This document shows positions 25,344 to 36,300 of a stretch of DNA of 54,564 bases, in pieces; positions within the stretch are counted from its first letter, which is position 1; each line of letters starts with the position of its first letter. The stretch spans positions 1-54,564 of the forward strand of contig DAOWEW010000060.1 of the NCBI GenBank assembly GCA_030638305.1, read 5' to 3'. Origin of the DNA: Desulfobacteraceae bacterium (lineage in GTDB: Bacteria > Desulfobacterota > Desulfobacteria > Desulfobacterales > ETH-SRB1). The notes beneath the pieces are model-generated. The model worked only from the letters and a program-made list of their open reading frames with translations. It was not told the DNA's origin and made no database searches. The position numbers and the translations under genes were made by a program.

Positions 25344-25976
25344 TTACTTGGAATAAAGCTCCACTATGAGCTGCTCTTGAATAGGCGTTGTCAGATCCTC
25401 TCGAACAGGATAAGCTTTTACTATACCTTTCAGCCCCTCTTCCTTATCCAAATCAAGCCACTGTGGAATACCCCTTCGAACAACGGCATCAAGTGAATCT
25501 TTTATAGTCTGCATGTTACGGCTTTTTTCACGTATTTCAACAACATCACCTGTTTTTATGATGTATGAAGGAATGTTTACCTTTTTGCCGTTAATAAGAA
25601 AGTGATTATGCTTAACAAGCTGACGACCTTGAGTTCTTGAATTAACAAAGCCCAAACGATAAACAACATTATCAAGCCTGCGTTCCAGCGAAACAAGTAA
25701 ATTTGTTCCGGTTATACCCTTCTGACGATCCGCACTTTTAAAAAATAGACGGAATTGACTTTCAGAAAGACCGTACATACGTTTTACCTTCTGCTTTTCA
25801 CGAAGCTGAATAGCGTAATCTGAATTTTTTCTTCCACGACGCTGGCCATGCTGGCCTGGTGGATAACCCCGTCTGTCAAAAGCACATTTATCAGAATAAC
25901 AACGATCTCCCTTCAGAAACAATTTTAAGTTTTCTCGTCGGCATAGCCGGCAAACAGATCCTATATATCGTGCCAA
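25344..25976 (-). CDS. rpsD: 30S ribosomal protein S4, zinc-binding form
   Basis: S4 is a primary 16S rRNA-binding and assembly protein, 210 residues here. The start is the TTG at 25976, placed by a strong AAAAGGAGGAG just upstream and by the universal ARYIGS N-terminus. A longer frame from an ATG at 26033 would add 19 residues that run across this ribosome-binding site and is rejected. Cys9, Cys12, Cys26 and Cys31 form the zinc knuckle known from Thermus S4. The RNA-binding S4 domain ([20 protein letters not shown] onward) begins near residue 94. A 204-base gap separates it from rpsK. Confidence 0.95.
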   Translation of the reverse strand: MARYIGSVCRLCRRENLKLFLKGDRCYSDKCAFDRRGYPPGQHGQRRGRKNSDYAIQLREKQKVKRMYGLSESQFRLFFKSADRQKGITGTNLLVSLERRLDNVVYRLGFVNSRTQGRQLVKHNHFLINGKKVNIPSYIIKTGDVVEIREKSRNMQTIKDSLDAVVRRGIPQWLDLDKEEGLKGIVKAYPVREDLTTPIQEQLIVELYSK

Positions 25977-26180
25977 ATTCTCCTCCTTTTTTATAGTGCC
26001 AGAACGAAAACTAGAAAATTTTTTCAAGTTCAAGGAAAGTGCAAATTTTAACCACAGAAATACAGTTTAGCTCATAGTTGATGGCTCTTAAGCTCATAAG
26101 ATAAATAGTATAACAACTTATCAGCTAACATAGCCTGACGCAGAAATTGGAAAAATTAGCAGTTTTCGTTAAGGCACTAT

Positions 26181-26567
26181 CTATACCCTGCGCCTTTTTG
26201 GTGGTCTGCAACCATTATGTGGAATAGGAGTAACATCTTTGATCATAACAACATTAAAACCTGTAGTTTGCAATGAGCGAAGCGCCGATTCCCTTCCCGC
26301 TCCAGGACCTTTTACATATACTTCAACACTCCTCATCCCATGTTCCTTCGCCTTTTTTACTGCGTCCGCTGCTGCAAGCTGAGCAGCAAATGGTGTACTC
26401 TTTCGAGATCCTTTAAACCCTTGGACACCGGAACTTGACCAGGCAACAACATTACCTGCTGGATCTGTAATTGTAATTATTGTATTATTGAAAGTAGATT
26501 GAATATGCACTACTCCATTCGGAATATTTTTCTTTTCTTTCTTTTTAGTACGGACTCTTTTAGCCAT
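26181..26567 (-). CDS. rpsK: 30S ribosomal protein S11
   Basis: S11 sits on the platform of the small subunit near the mRNA exit. The 128 residues match the family end to end: [20 protein letters not shown] near the start, [15 protein letters not shown] in the middle and the conserved [14 protein letters not shown]-terminus. ATG at 26567 with AAGAGGAGAAAGAGG upstream. It lies 58 bases after rpsM in the same operon. Confidence 0.97.
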   Translation of the reverse strand: MAKRVRTKKKEKKNIPNGVVHIQSTFNNTIITITDPAGNVVAWSSSGVQGFKGSRKSTPFAAQLAAADAVKKAKEHGMRSVEVYVKGPGAGRESALRSLQTTGFNVVMIKDVTPIPHNGCRPPKRRRV

Positions 26568-26625
26568 AAATAAAGCCTCTTTCTCCTCTTACGGGTTGCG
26601 GACCAAGATTAACTTATTACCCGAA

Positions 26626-27009
26626 TTACTTCTTTTTCTCTCCACCTCTCTTCTTAACGGCCGATCTTTTCGGCCCCTTTCTTGTGCGCGCATTAGTACT
26701 TGTCCTCTGTCCCCGCACAGGAAGCGATTTCCGGTGGCGCAGGCCACGATATGCTCCAAGATCCATAAGTCTTTTGATATTCATAGAAATTTCTGTACGG
26801 AGCTCACCTTCAACTTTATATTCACTGTCAATAACCTTGCGGATATTATTAATCTCGGCTTCTGACAAATCATCACTCTTTGTATCAGAATCAATATTGA
26901 GCTTTGCTAATATATTTTTCGATATAGTTCTGCCGATTCCATAAATATATGTCAGCGCTATCTCAATTCGCTTTTTCCTGGGTAAATCTACGCCCGCAAT
27001 TCTTGCCAA
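26626..27009 (-). CDS. rpsM: 30S ribosomal protein S13
   Basis: S13 forms the head bridge of the small subunit and contacts the P-site tRNA. The 127 residues show [20 protein letters not shown] at the N-terminus, [12 protein letters not shown] (helix-two-turns-helix part), [20 protein letters not shown] and a lysine-rich tail. The start codon is TTG, preceded by AGGAGGATAAG. It begins 13 bases after rpmJ. Confidence 0.97.
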   Translation of the reverse strand: MARIAGVDLPRKKRIEIALTYIYGIGRTISKNILAKLNIDSDTKSDDLSEAEINNIRKVIDSEYKVEGELRTEISMNIKRLMDLGAYRGLRHRKSLPVRGQRTSTNARTRKGPKRSAVKKRGGEKKK

Positions 27010-27022
27010 AACTTATCCTCCT

Positions 27023-27136
27023 CTATCCTTGCCTCTGTTTGTGCCGCTTATTTTCGCAGATCACTCTTACAACACCTTTTCTACGAATGATCTTACACTT
27101 ACTGCAAATTTTTTTAGCTGACGCCCTTACTTTCAT
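27023..27136 (-). CDS. rpmJ: 50S ribosomal protein L36, zinc-ribbon form
   Basis: A 37-residue protein, [20 protein letters not shown] followed by [17 protein letters not shown]. Zinc ligands Cys11, Cys14, Cys27 and His32 are all present, so this is the C+ form. ATG with AAGGGAG upstream. It is the first gene of the operon visible before the sequence folds back; the expected upstream genes (such as infA, map or secY) are cut off by the axis 146 bases away. Confidence 0.97.
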   Translation of the reverse strand: MKVRASAKKICSKCKIIRRKGVVRVICENKRHKQRQG

Positions 27137-27225
27137 AATTAAAACTCCCTTGACGGCTTTATCATCCCTTAAAGCTTTTAATAGATGGATGCGAAACTTA
27201 AATTATAGATTTTATAAGATTGTTA

Positions 27226-27258
27226 GGTTCAAGGTTAAAAGCCGACTAACCGTGAACC
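27226..27258. repeat. GGTTCAAGGTT-type palindromic repeat, copy C
   Basis: GGTTCAAGGTTA (27226-27237) and TAACCGTGAACC (27247-27258) form a 12-bp stem with one mismatch and a 9-base loop, upstream of rpmJ. The half-site matches copies A and B, 25 kb away. Confidence 0.65.
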
Positions 27259-27268
27259 GTAAACCTGA

Positions 27269-27296
27269 GTAGGGGCACGGCGCGCCGTGCCCCTAC
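27269..27296. repeat. Central 28-bp perfect palindrome at the axis of symmetry
   Basis: The half-site GTAGGGGCACGGCG is followed directly by its reverse complement, with the axis at 27282/27283. I recall GTAGGGGCACGGC-type hairpins as common dispersed intergenic repeats in bacteria. A true genomic hairpin here would let an assembly graph path pass onto its own reverse strand, creating the mirrored second half. Confidence 0.8.
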
Positions 27297-27306
27297 TCAG
27301 GTTTAC

Positions 27307-27339
27307 GGTTCACGGTTAGTCGGCTTTTAACCTTGAACC
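27307..27339. repeat. Mirror of palindromic repeat copy C
   Basis: Exact reverse complement of 27226-27258; upstream of the right-arm rpmJ. Confidence 0.6.
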
Positions 27340-27428
27340 TAACAATCTTATAAAATCTATAATTTAAGTTTCGCATCCATCTATTAAAAGCTTTAAGGGA
27401 TGATAAAGCCGTCAAGGGAGTTTTAATT

Positions 27429-27542
27429 ATGAAAGTAAGGGCGTCAGCTAAAAAAATTTGCAGTAAGTGTAAGATCATTCGTAGAAAAGGTGTTGTAAGA
27501 GTGATCTGCGAAAATAAGCGGCACAAACAGAGGCAAGGATAG
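27429..27542 (+). CDS. rpmJ: 50S ribosomal protein L36 (mirror copy)
   Basis: Exact reverse-complement copy of 27023-27136; ATG at 27429, TAG at 27540-27542. Zinc ligands Cys11, Cys14, Cys27, His32. Probably the same locus counted twice. Confidence 0.95.
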   Translation: MKVRASAKKICSKCKIIRRKGVVRVICENKRHKQRQG

Positions 27543-27555
27543 AGGAGGATAAGTT

Positions 27556-27939
27556 TTGGCAAGAATTGCGGGCGTAGATTTACCCAGGAAAAAGCGAATT
27601 GAGATAGCGCTGACATATATTTATGGAATCGGCAGAACTATATCGAAAAATATATTAGCAAAGCTCAATATTGATTCTGATACAAAGAGTGATGATTTGT
27701 CAGAAGCCGAGATTAATAATATCCGCAAGGTTATTGACAGTGAATATAAAGTTGAAGGTGAGCTCCGTACAGAAATTTCTATGAATATCAAAAGACTTAT
27801 GGATCTTGGAGCATATCGTGGCCTGCGCCACCGGAAATCGCTTCCTGTGCGGGGACAGAGGACAAGTACTAATGCGCGCACAAGAAAGGGGCCGAAAAGA
27901 TCGGCCGTTAAGAAGAGAGGTGGAGAGAAAAAGAAGTAA
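27556..27939 (+). CDS. rpsM: 30S ribosomal protein S13 (mirror copy)
   Basis: Exact reverse-complement copy of 26626-27009. TTG start at 27556 with AGGAGGATAAG upstream. Confidence 0.95.
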   Translation: MARIAGVDLPRKKRIEIALTYIYGIGRTISKNILAKLNIDSDTKSDDLSEAEINNIRKVIDSEYKVEGELRTEISMNIKRLMDLGAYRGLRHRKSLPVRGQRTSTNARTRKGPKRSAVKKRGGEKKK

Positions 27940-27997
27940 TTCGGGTAATAAGTTAATCTTGGTCCGCAACCCGTAAGAGGAGAAAGAGGCTTTATTT

Positions 27998-28384
27998 ATG
28001 GCTAAAAGAGTCCGTACTAAAAAGAAAGAAAAGAAAAATATTCCGAATGGAGTAGTGCATATTCAATCTACTTTCAATAATACAATAATTACAATTACAG
28101 ATCCAGCAGGTAATGTTGTTGCCTGGTCAAGTTCCGGTGTCCAAGGGTTTAAAGGATCTCGAAAGAGTACACCATTTGCTGCTCAGCTTGCAGCAGCGGA
28201 CGCAGTAAAAAAGGCGAAGGAACATGGGATGAGGAGTGTTGAAGTATATGTAAAAGGTCCTGGAGCGGGAAGGGAATCGGCGCTTCGCTCATTGCAAACT
28301 ACAGGTTTTAATGTTGTTATGATCAAAGATGTTACTCCTATTCCACATAATGGTTGCAGACCACCAAAAAGGCGCAGGGTATAG
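27998..28384 (+). CDS. rpsK: 30S ribosomal protein S11 (mirror copy)
   Basis: Exact reverse-complement copy of 26181-26567; conserved [13 protein letters not shown] end. Confidence 0.95.
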   Translation: MAKRVRTKKKEKKNIPNGVVHIQSTFNNTIITITDPAGNVVAWSSSGVQGFKGSRKSTPFAAQLAAADAVKKAKEHGMRSVEVYVKGPGAGRESALRSLQTTGFNVVMIKDVTPIPHNGCRPPKRRRV

Positions 28385-28588
28385 ATAGTGCCTTAACGAA
28401 AACTGCTAATTTTTCCAATTTCTGCGTCAGGCTATGTTAGCTGATAAGTTGTTATACTATTTATCTTATGAGCTTAAGAGCCATCAACTATGAGCTAAAC
28501 TGTATTTCTGTGGTTAAAATTTGCACTTTCCTTGAACTTGAAAAAATTTTCTAGTTTTCGTTCTGGCACTATAAAAAAGGAGGAGAAT

Positions 28589-29221
28589 TTGGCACGATAT
28601 ATAGGATCTGTTTGCCGGCTATGCCGACGAGAAAACTTAAAATTGTTTCTGAAGGGAGATCGTTGTTATTCTGATAAATGTGCTTTTGACAGACGGGGTT
28701 ATCCACCAGGCCAGCATGGCCAGCGTCGTGGAAGAAAAAATTCAGATTACGCTATTCAGCTTCGTGAAAAGCAGAAGGTAAAACGTATGTACGGTCTTTC
28801 TGAAAGTCAATTCCGTCTATTTTTTAAAAGTGCGGATCGTCAGAAGGGTATAACCGGAACAAATTTACTTGTTTCGCTGGAACGCAGGCTTGATAATGTT
28901 GTTTATCGTTTGGGCTTTGTTAATTCAAGAACTCAAGGTCGTCAGCTTGTTAAGCATAATCACTTTCTTATTAACGGCAAAAAGGTAAACATTCCTTCAT
29001 ACATCATAAAAACAGGTGATGTTGTTGAAATACGTGAAAAAAGCCGTAACATGCAGACTATAAAAGATTCACTTGATGCCGTTGTTCGAAGGGGTATTCC
29101 ACAGTGGCTTGATTTGGATAAGGAAGAGGGGCTGAAAGGTATAGTAAAAGCTTATCCTGTTCGAGAGGATCTGACAACGCCTATTCAAGAGCAGCTCATA
29201 GTGGAGCTTTATTCCAAGTAA
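28589..29221 (+). CDS. rpsD: 30S ribosomal protein S4 (mirror copy)
   Basis: Exact reverse-complement copy of 25344-25976. TTG at 28589 after AAAAGGAGGAG is the start; the longer frame from 28532 is rejected for the same reason as in the left arm. Confidence 0.93.
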   Translation: MARYIGSVCRLCRRENLKLFLKGDRCYSDKCAFDRRGYPPGQHGQRRGRKNSDYAIQLREKQKVKRMYGLSESQFRLFFKSADRQKGITGTNLLVSLERRLDNVVYRLGFVNSRTQGRQLVKHNHFLINGKKVNIPSYIIKTGDVVEIREKSRNMQTIKDSLDAVVRRGIPQWLDLDKEEGLKGIVKAYPVREDLTTPIQEQLIVELYSK

Positions 29222-29280
29222 AACACACGTTCCCTATCAAGTTTAACACCATCAGTAATATATAATAATGAATTGTTCAT

Positions 29281-29300
29281 AGCTGTTAAGCTTATCAGCT
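29281..29300. repeat. Mirror of the rpsD-rpoA near-palindrome
   Basis: Reverse complement of 25265-25284. Confidence 0.45.
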
Positions 29301-29307
29301 AAGAGCT

Positions 29308-29322
29308 CGCACCGAAGGTGCG
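29308..29322. repeat. Mirror of the rpoA leader stem-loop
   Basis: Reverse complement of 25243-25257; CGCACC-GAA-GGTGCG before the rpoA ribosome-binding site. Confidence 0.5.
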
Positions 29323-29345
29323 CTAATTTAATCCGGAGATAAAAT

Positions 29346-30377
29346 ATGTCGTCAAATGAACTTATGTACATGAACTGGCAAGAAATGATAAGGCCGGAAA
29401 AGGTACAGGTAACCAGCAAATCTACTTATGGCAAGTTTGTTTGCGAGCCTCTTGAAAGAGGATTTGGCATAACGATTGGTAATTCTTTAAGGCGGATAAT
29501 ACTTTCTTCTTTGTATGGCTCTGCAATAGTAGCGGTCAAATTTGATACTGTAATGCATGAATTCAGCGTTATTTCAGGTGTATTTGAGGATGTTTCCGAG
29601 ATTATTCTTAACTTGAAACAGGTGCGCTTCAAAGTAGCCTATGCTGAACCAAAGACAGTTTACATTAATGCCGAAGGAGAAGGAGAAGTAACTGCCGGCG
29701 ATATAAACAGTGATGATGGAAGATGCGAAGTTTTTAATCCTGATTTACATATTGCAACTCTCTCCGGAAAGGCGAAGTTAAATATGACCATGACCGTTAA
29801 AGTCGGGAAAGGATATTCTTTGTCCGAAGCAAATAAGGATGAGGATGCACCTTTAGGCACAATACCTATTGATGCGGTATTTTCTCCGATTAAGCGTGCA
29901 GCTTATGTAGTAGGGAATGCCAGGGTAGGGCAGAAAACTGACTATGACAAGCTCACCTTGGAGGTGTGGACAGATGGAAGCATACTCCCCGAAGACGCTG
30001 TTGCATACGCCGCCAAAATTTTAAAAGAGCAATTAACAGTTTTTATTAATTTCGATGAAAAGATTGAACCGGAAGCCGAGAAGAAATCTGATGAGTTGCG
30101 AGAGCCTCAGTTTAATGAAAACCTTTACAGAAGTGTTGAGGAACTTGAGCTTTCTGTTCGTAGTGCTAATTGTCTCAAAAATGCCGATATACTAAAGCTT
30201 TATCAGTTAGTAAGTAAAACCGAAGCAGAAATGCTTAAGACAAAAAACTTTGGTAGAAAATCTTTGAATGAGATTAAGGAAGTCTTAAGTGAAATGGGTC
30301 TTTCTCTCGGTATGAGGCTTGATGGATTTGTGCCTCCTGAGGAAGATACAGATGAAGAGGAGCAAGCTGATCTATGA
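29346..30377 (+). CDS. rpoA: RNA polymerase alpha subunit (mirror copy)
   Basis: Exact reverse-complement copy of 24188-25219. rpoA is single-copy in nearly all bacteria, so this second identical gene is one of the best arguments that the palindrome is artefactual. Confidence 0.95.
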   Translation: MSSNELMYMNWQEMIRPEKVQVTSKSTYGKFVCEPLERGFGITIGNSLRRIILSSLYGSAIVAVKFDTVMHEFSVISGVFEDVSEIILNLKQVRFKVAYAEPKTVYINAEGEGEVTAGDINSDDGRCEVFNPDLHIATLSGKAKLNMTMTVKVGKGYSLSEANKDEDAPLGTIPIDAVFSPIKRAAYVVGNARVGQKTDYDKLTLEVWTDGSILPEDAVAYAAKILKEQLTVFINFDEKIEPEAEKKSDELREPQFNENLYRSVEELELSVRSANCLKNADILKLYQLVSKTEAEMLKTKNFGRKSLNEIKEVLSEMGLSLGMRLDGFVPPEEDTDEEEQADL

Positions 30378-30979
30378 GACATCGAAAAGCTGGATTGAAA
30401 TTAAATAGAACCAGTAGTCACAGAGAGGCCATGTTCAAAAACATGGTTACTTCTTTGTTTAAATATGAACGTATCCGTACCACTGATGTAAAAGCAAAGG
30501 GATTAAGACCATGGGCAGACCATCTGATTACTCTTGCAAAGCGGGGAGACCTTCATGCCAGACGCCAGGCGCTTTCAATAATAAGGGAGAAAGATGTCGT
30601 TCACAAGCTGTTTAGTGAAGCTAACGATCGTTTTGGTGCAATAGCAGGGGGCTATACAAGGATTGTTAAGCTGAAAAGACGTCCTGGAGATGCTGCGCTT
30701 GTTTCTATGATCGAACTTGTTACTCCGGAAGAGGAAAAAAGTAAAAAGAAGAAAACAAAGGACAAAAAAGTTACTGTTGTTAAAAAGAAACAGGTTGCAG
30801 AGGTTGCAGTAGAGAAGAGCAAATCTGAGAAAAAAGAAGAACAGCCTATCAAGCAAGAAGAAGATACAAGCAAGAAGTCAGATGAAATGGAGTTGGCAGC
30901 AGAATTAAAAGAAATTATAACTGAAACTGAAAAAGATAAAACTGAAGATGATATAGAAAAAACCGAACCTGAGAAATAG
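30374..30979 (+). CDS. rplQ: 50S ribosomal protein L17 with charged tail (mirror copy)
   Basis: Exact reverse-complement copy of 23586-24191, with the same ATGA overlap with rpoA. Confidence 0.93.
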   Translation: MRHRKAGLKLNRTSSHREAMFKNMVTSLFKYERIRTTDVKAKGLRPWADHLITLAKRGDLHARRQALSIIREKDVVHKLFSEANDRFGAIAGGYTRIVKLKRRPGDAALVSMIELVTPEEEKSKKKKTKDKKVTVVKKKQVAEVAVEKSKSEKKEEQPIKQEEDTSKKSDEMELAAELKEIITETEKDKTEDDIEKTEPEK

Positions 30980-31001
30980 TAAGGTTCTTTAACCTAAATT
31001 G

Positions 31002-31041
31002 AAAAAAGCCTTGTTTTGATATACAGGGCTTTTTTTTCTTT
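31002..31041 (+). terminator. Rho-independent terminator of the ribosomal operon (mirror copy)
   Basis: Reverse complement of 23524-23563; AAAGCCTTG stem, 10-base loop and T-run, 23 bases after rplQ. Confidence 0.85.
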
Positions 31042-31047
31042 GTTATA

Positions 31048-31170
31048 ATGAGTAAAGAGTTAAACCAAATTAGGAGGACTGTCGTTTCCGACAAAGCCTT
31101 AGAACCACTTCGGGCCGGAACAACAAACGCACTCTGGCGAATGAAGAAGCCGGGAGACCATCGTAAGTAA
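31048..31170 (+). CDS. Possible small ORF downstream of rplQ, 40 aa (mirror copy)
   Basis: Reverse complement of 23395-23517; MSKELNQIRRTVVSDKALEP to KKPGDHRK. Unrecognised. Confidence 0.3.
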   Translation: MSKELNQIRRTVVSDKALEPLRAGTTNALWRMKKPGDHRK

Positions 31171-31366
31171 TGTACCTTGATAACTATGAGTCACAACTGT
31201 CAAATCTTTCTCTTTGGTGCTTACTTTGTTGGTTAAAATCCAATCTTGACTCTACAATACGCTCGCAGAATGATCATATGACTAAACATAATATAAAGTC
31301 AATCAAAATCTTGGGGGTAACTCAAAAATATTTTATTATGTGCCGTTTTGTGTTAGCCATGCTAAA
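31171..31366. other. Spacer between operons (mirror copy)
   Basis: Reverse complement of 23199-23394. No gene seen. Confidence 0.4.
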
Positions 31367-33313
31367 CTATGGTTTGTTTTTTTTTGCCATTTCTAAAATA
31401 TCAAAAGCCAGTCCACTGGATCCTTCACCACGCCCCAATGTTTTGCGCCGTCCATACCAGGAATACGTTTTACCGTTATACCATCGAGTTCGTTGAAATG
31501 TGGATGTCAGTTTTAAGCCGGAGCGTGGTATTTCTTCTTCATTGATGTAATAGGGGCTTTTCTGTGTCTCTCTATCCGGGTTTACAAAAGGAGAAAGCTC
31601 AAGATCAGCGTTATTTCGAAGGCCATAACGCAGGATGTCGGTACGTGGTCGTATCGCCTGGAAATCTTCGAAATACAGTCGTGGCATAGAGGCCCGTTGT
31701 AATCTGACAGCACGGTTTTGTCCGTCTTTTTTGTGAATGGCAGTGAACGGAATCCAGTTCTCAGGAATGGTATTGCCCAAGGTGTATTTATAGATTGCAT
31801 TTTCATCTATTACCGGCTCAGCATCCAAATCAATACCTTGTAGTGTCAGCCAGTAATTATTTAATTCACTAGCGGCAATGTGCCCATCCATACTTCTACT
31901 CAAAAGGTCGGGTACTTTTGTTTCTATACCCCATGTCAGGTTAGCCATTTCATCACGTACAAAAAGTACTTCTTCAATGGCCTCGCTCTCATGCACTTTA
32001 CTCACAGCCGGAGGTAGGAATAAACCGGTCGATGATTTGCGTGATTGTTGATTAGCTTGTGCTTTTGCACTCAGGTTAAATAAGCCCCAACTTTCCCAGT
32101 CATCGGATTGTCCCTGGGTGGCTGATTCAATAAGTGTTTTTTGACCGAATACATCGGTAATAATTATGCCTGCAATATCACATAGGCTACCGACTGCAAT
32201 TGGGTAGGGTAGAACAAACCAGTCATTGCCATAAATCAGTGCAAATTCTGACAATATTACTTTTGCCAGATCGGTTGTGTCTGCTGAAATATTACCCAGG
32301 TCAACCGCACCATCCTCAAACTCCCACCAGCGATCATTTGGCATGCCTGAATATGACGCAGGTGTTGGTATCATAGTGATTATTTCCTGGTGTAAGGCTT
32401 TTTCACGTCGTGTTGGAATCGTGTGCATCAGGCCGGCGTCTTTTGGTTCCAAATCACAATCGAAAGCATACCAGTCAAGGCGTCCATGATAGTACTCATC
32501 TGCAAGAAGGGCGATGTTGCCGCCATCATGCTTGGGTGCAGCGCAGGCGAACTGGTACTCAAGCTGTGAAGGGTTCCAGCTACTTTTCTGACTGATTGCT
32601 TCAGCAAATTTGCTTTGTATCCAGCCTTTGTAACGGTTGGCAGCATTTAAAAGCAGGTCTTCATGGCTGGCATGTAACTTCCAGTTAATGGCGGTAGCTG
32701 AGTCATCCTTGATAGCGAGGTAAAGCAATATGCCATCAATCGAACGGCCCTGCAGTGCGGCCGTAAATGGATGTAGGGCGTGGTTGGTTAGCAACTTACC
32801 GGTTTGGATGTCTTTATTGTGATCATTCTTGGCAGCCGTCGGCGTTGGGTCTTGTGGTAATGTAAAGCTGAATAGTTCGACCAGTTTCGCTTGATAGTCT
32901 GTATATGAAAACAGTGGTCTGGCACCGGCTATAACATTAAATTCAGTTCCCAGGTCATTTAGTATGTTCAGGAATCTTCTTCCTGTTTGTAGTCGGACTC
33001 GAAAATCGTATTGCTGTGGTTCACTTTCAACCAGTGTTTCGAGAGGAATATGATCATGGTAATCCTGTGCCGGTTGATTCAGTGGCTTGAATCGGGTCAA
33101 GCGGCTTGTTTTTAATAAGGTCTTTGCAAAAATGGCAGAACCGGTGTCCTCACCTTTGAATTCACCAAACTGCCACTGGCGAGTTAACATCCACAGCGCG
33201 TCATGGACCTCGTTTTGCAGAACACGATCAAATTTTTCTTTGCGTACACGGGGTTCGATTCGGTTCCAGGCTCGGAAGGGTTCGCAGCTATTATAATCGA
33301 ATCTTGTTGGCAT
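31367..33313 (-). CDS. 648-aa conserved hypothetical with WMLTRQWQFGEFKGED motif (mirror copy)
   Basis: Exact reverse-complement copy of 21252-23198; last gene of the mirrored large-protein operon. Confidence 0.73.
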   Translation of the reverse strand: MPTRFDYNSCEPFRAWNRIEPRVRKEKFDRVLQNEVHDALWMLTRQWQFGEFKGEDTGSAIFAKTLLKTSRLTRFKPLNQPAQDYHDHIPLETLVESEPQQYDFRVRLQTGRRFLNILNDLGTEFNVIAGARPLFSYTDYQAKLVELFSFTLPQDPTPTAAKNDHNKDIQTGKLLTNHALHPFTAALQGRSIDGILLYLAIKDDSATAINWKLHASHEDLLLNAANRYKGWIQSKFAEAISQKSSWNPSQLEYQFACAAPKHDGGNIALLADEYYHGRLDWYAFDCDLEPKDAGLMHTIPTRREKALHQEIITMIPTPASYSGMPNDRWWEFEDGAVDLGNISADTTDLAKVILSEFALIYGNDWFVLPYPIAVGSLCDIAGIIITDVFGQKTLIESATQGQSDDWESWGLFNLSAKAQANQQSRKSSTGLFLPPAVSKVHESEAIEEVLFVRDEMANLTWGIETKVPDLLSRSMDGHIAASELNNYWLTLQGIDLDAEPVIDENAIYKYTLGNTIPENWIPFTAIHKKDGQNRAVRLQRASMPRLYFEDFQAIRPRTDILRYGLRNNADLELSPFVNPDRETQKSPYYINEEEIPRSGLKLTSTFQRTRWYNGKTYSWYGRRKTLGRGEGSSGLAFDILEMAKKNKP

Positions 33314-33321
33314 TAAGTGTA

Positions 33322-33327
33322 CTCCTT
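33322..33327 (-). promoter_or_regulatory. Ribosome-binding site of the 648-aa gene (mirror copy)
   Basis: AAGGAG on the minus strand, 8 bases before the start at 33313. Confidence 0.7.
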
Positions 33328-33354
33328 ATTATCCCTGTGCTATAAAACTGCATA

Positions 33355-36300
33355 TTAATTTCCATCATCACCGGGCAGGTTATCGACAAAATCCATGACG
33401 ACCTGTGTGCCGAGTGGGTTCCTGAATGGTTTGTCCGTGACACTGTCATCATCATCATCATATTCTCGTGCCTGTGGTGGGGCGACTTCGCTGGCAATCG
33501 ACGGTAGAATCTGTGCAAAAATACTATCATCCAGATGGTCCGGTTCAACGGCCCGTATTTTTGCCAGATCCAGGGTTTCGTTCAAGATATGGACGAGGTT
33601 ATTCCAGTTCCATTTCGTTTCGGTGTCAGGACTAACAGCCAGCAACAGGCTTTGTGGAGCCTGCGCATCGGGTTGATCATAGTGGTACACAATTCCGGTG
33701 ACTTCTTCCTTGTGTGGGATGATTTCAGTCCATTCATCGACAATGATTCCTACTTTTCTATTACCGTTGCTGGTGAGTTGTCCATGATCAAAGAGTGCTA
33801 AGGACAGGTAGTCTCCCTCTGGTTTGAATTCATCTGCCGGGTATTCCAGCCCTAACCAATAGTCGTTATCTGCATAAGGAAACTGAACGGGCTGAAAGTC
33901 AGGAAAGTGCTGGTTGAAATTTTGTACCAGCATCGAACTCATATCCATCGCATATAGCCCAGGGCGTATGTTTGACAGATCCTGTAACCAGTCAGTGAGA
34001 ACATGTGGATCTGTGCGGTGACGGGTAAGGTTGCTGTCAACCGGTAAGTTTATCTGTTGAATAATATCAGCCTTGTTTTTTGGTTGATAATGCGGCAGTA
34101 ATACCATGGCTTTACCAAGCAAGATACGACCCATTTCAATTAAGGTGTCGGTTATTTGCCTGGTTTTGGTAATTTCGGCAAGTTTGTTTTTCTTAAGGTC
34201 AAATGCCTTTAGTCTTTTTTGTGCAGATTGATTATTCGTTATAAGGTATTTTAAAAATTCTCGGCCAATATTTTGCTTAGGGTCCATAACCGGCGTGGGT
34301 ATACTATTTGGAATGCCAAAAGCGGCCAAATTAAATAAATGATCTCGTATGGTATTTTGATCCGGCACAGAAACAGTTGTGTCATCATTCACAACGCTGA
34401 AATTCGCATCAAGAAATTGCTGAATATCGTTAAGTGTATTACGGAAGTCTGTTTCTGTGGCCGTGACGCGTGTTCTCAGGTCTTCAGGGAACAGGTTTTC
34501 CGGATTATCCAGCGCAGGTTCATCATCAGGAAGCATGATATCTAAGGCATCGACATATTTTACATCCGTCAACATGATTTTCAGGTGTTTGATCAAAGGG
34601 CTGAGTTCATAGATGGTTTTAATATCAAGCGACCAATGACCGGGTCGCTCAGAAAAACTGAGCTTCAGTGTGTCGTTTGGTGAAAATGAATGTTTACTAC
34701 GTATGTGCCATGCTAATCGGTTCTCCAGTTCGCTGCTACCTTGTTCTGCGTTAAAGCCCAGTAAATAAACCAGATCAATCGGATGTAGTCCAAGTTCATC
34801 AATGGAAATTTCTAAGGGAAGATCAGGAGCTTGTGTTGCATTGTAAGCAACACAGAGAATCCGGTTTGCCGGTCCGAACATACTCGCCAGCCAATTGTTG
34901 AGTGATGGCTCGGCTTTCGCTTTTTGTGTTAGTGTGCTTGGCCAACCAGCAGGGGCAGATGAGGTCGCGATACGTGGTTCGAAGTTTAATATGACACGAT
35001 GCGTGACCACAACACCCGTACGGGGCGTATTGATAAACTGAAGTTCGGGCGGTGCTTTTCCTGAGGCCAGGGCTTCAACCACCGCGGCTGCGCGAACATG
35101 ATTGCCTTGGACAATTTGGTACACGCTTTCTGAGATCGTAAGGTCTCCGAGGGCATCCAAGGCATCACCAATGCGATCAATTTCACGAATAATCGAACGT
35201 ATAATTAAATCGCGGTCATCGCCAGGCTGCAGATTGCTATCAACAATAGATTTGATAAACACCGGGCAATTGGCAAAATTATTTTCGGTTAGGACGTCAT
35301 AAATTGAATTATCGGTATTTACACCTTGAAGGCTGTCAATGTGATCATCCACTTTTTCCAGAAGTGAGTAACCATCAACCACATTGACCTTGGGGTTTGG
35401 CTCTGCCTCTTGGGTAGTGATTTCTATCGGTACCACCAGTGGAAATAATTCACGGAAACGGTAAATAAAGCGGTCAAGCTCAACAATTTTATAACTTTCA
35501 TGCAGATTACGTTCAAACTGAAATCCCAGTATCGCGCCCAGGGAGAGGCCGTTGCTGACACCTTCGACTAGTTTCAGGCCCATCCGAACGCGGCGTGATG
35601 ACAAGTTGACGGCCATCTGGTTGTCGAGATCACCGATGGCTTCTCTACTGGCAGTATAACCACTGCGCAGTACTGCAGCACTGATGGCCTGATTGATCGA
35701 AGGTGCATGAATGTAACCTTCGTTGTCAGCATCCGTATATACAGGAGTACGATCATCAGGAATCAGTTCTGTCGGGATATTTGGCGCTTCTTCACGAGCA
35801 CCTCCTGGACGAAGATCCTCAAGCCAACCATAGGCGCCCAGGTAGATACCTTTTTCTTGACCGTTATTGCGTTGCTCTTGTAATCGCTTGTGACATAAAC
35901 CCAGTAACCATGCATCCAGTCGATAACTACTGACATCAATATGTTCCGATAGCAACTGGCTTAGAGCTTTTGTTGGAATTGTGTCAAGGACAGCGATTGC
36001 GCTTCGAATATCTTCGACACGATTGATGTATTTTTGAAGCTGGTTTCTGTTTGGATAGGTGTTAAAAAGATTTCTTTTGTTAAGTACAAAATCAGCCAAA
36101 GACCGATCACCATTATTTAGATGCGCATACAGGCGATTATTGGACCCATCCTCATTTTTCGAGAAATTGATCCCTTTTAATCCATTGAATGTTTTAGGGT
36201 CTCTAAAAAGGAAAGTCCATTTACTGGTATATACAAATTGTTTCAGCCGCGTGTTGAAAAGACGATAATAGTTACTATCACCAATTGTTCGGCGGAACGG

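Noticed and set aside
25977..26033. ATG at 26033 as the rpsD start
   Set aside because: The extra 19 codons read through the strong ribosome-binding site, and S4 proteins begin at ARYIGS.
1..27282. CRISPR array or direct-repeat cluster
   Set aside because: No regularly spaced direct repeats were seen; the repeats present are isolated palindromes.
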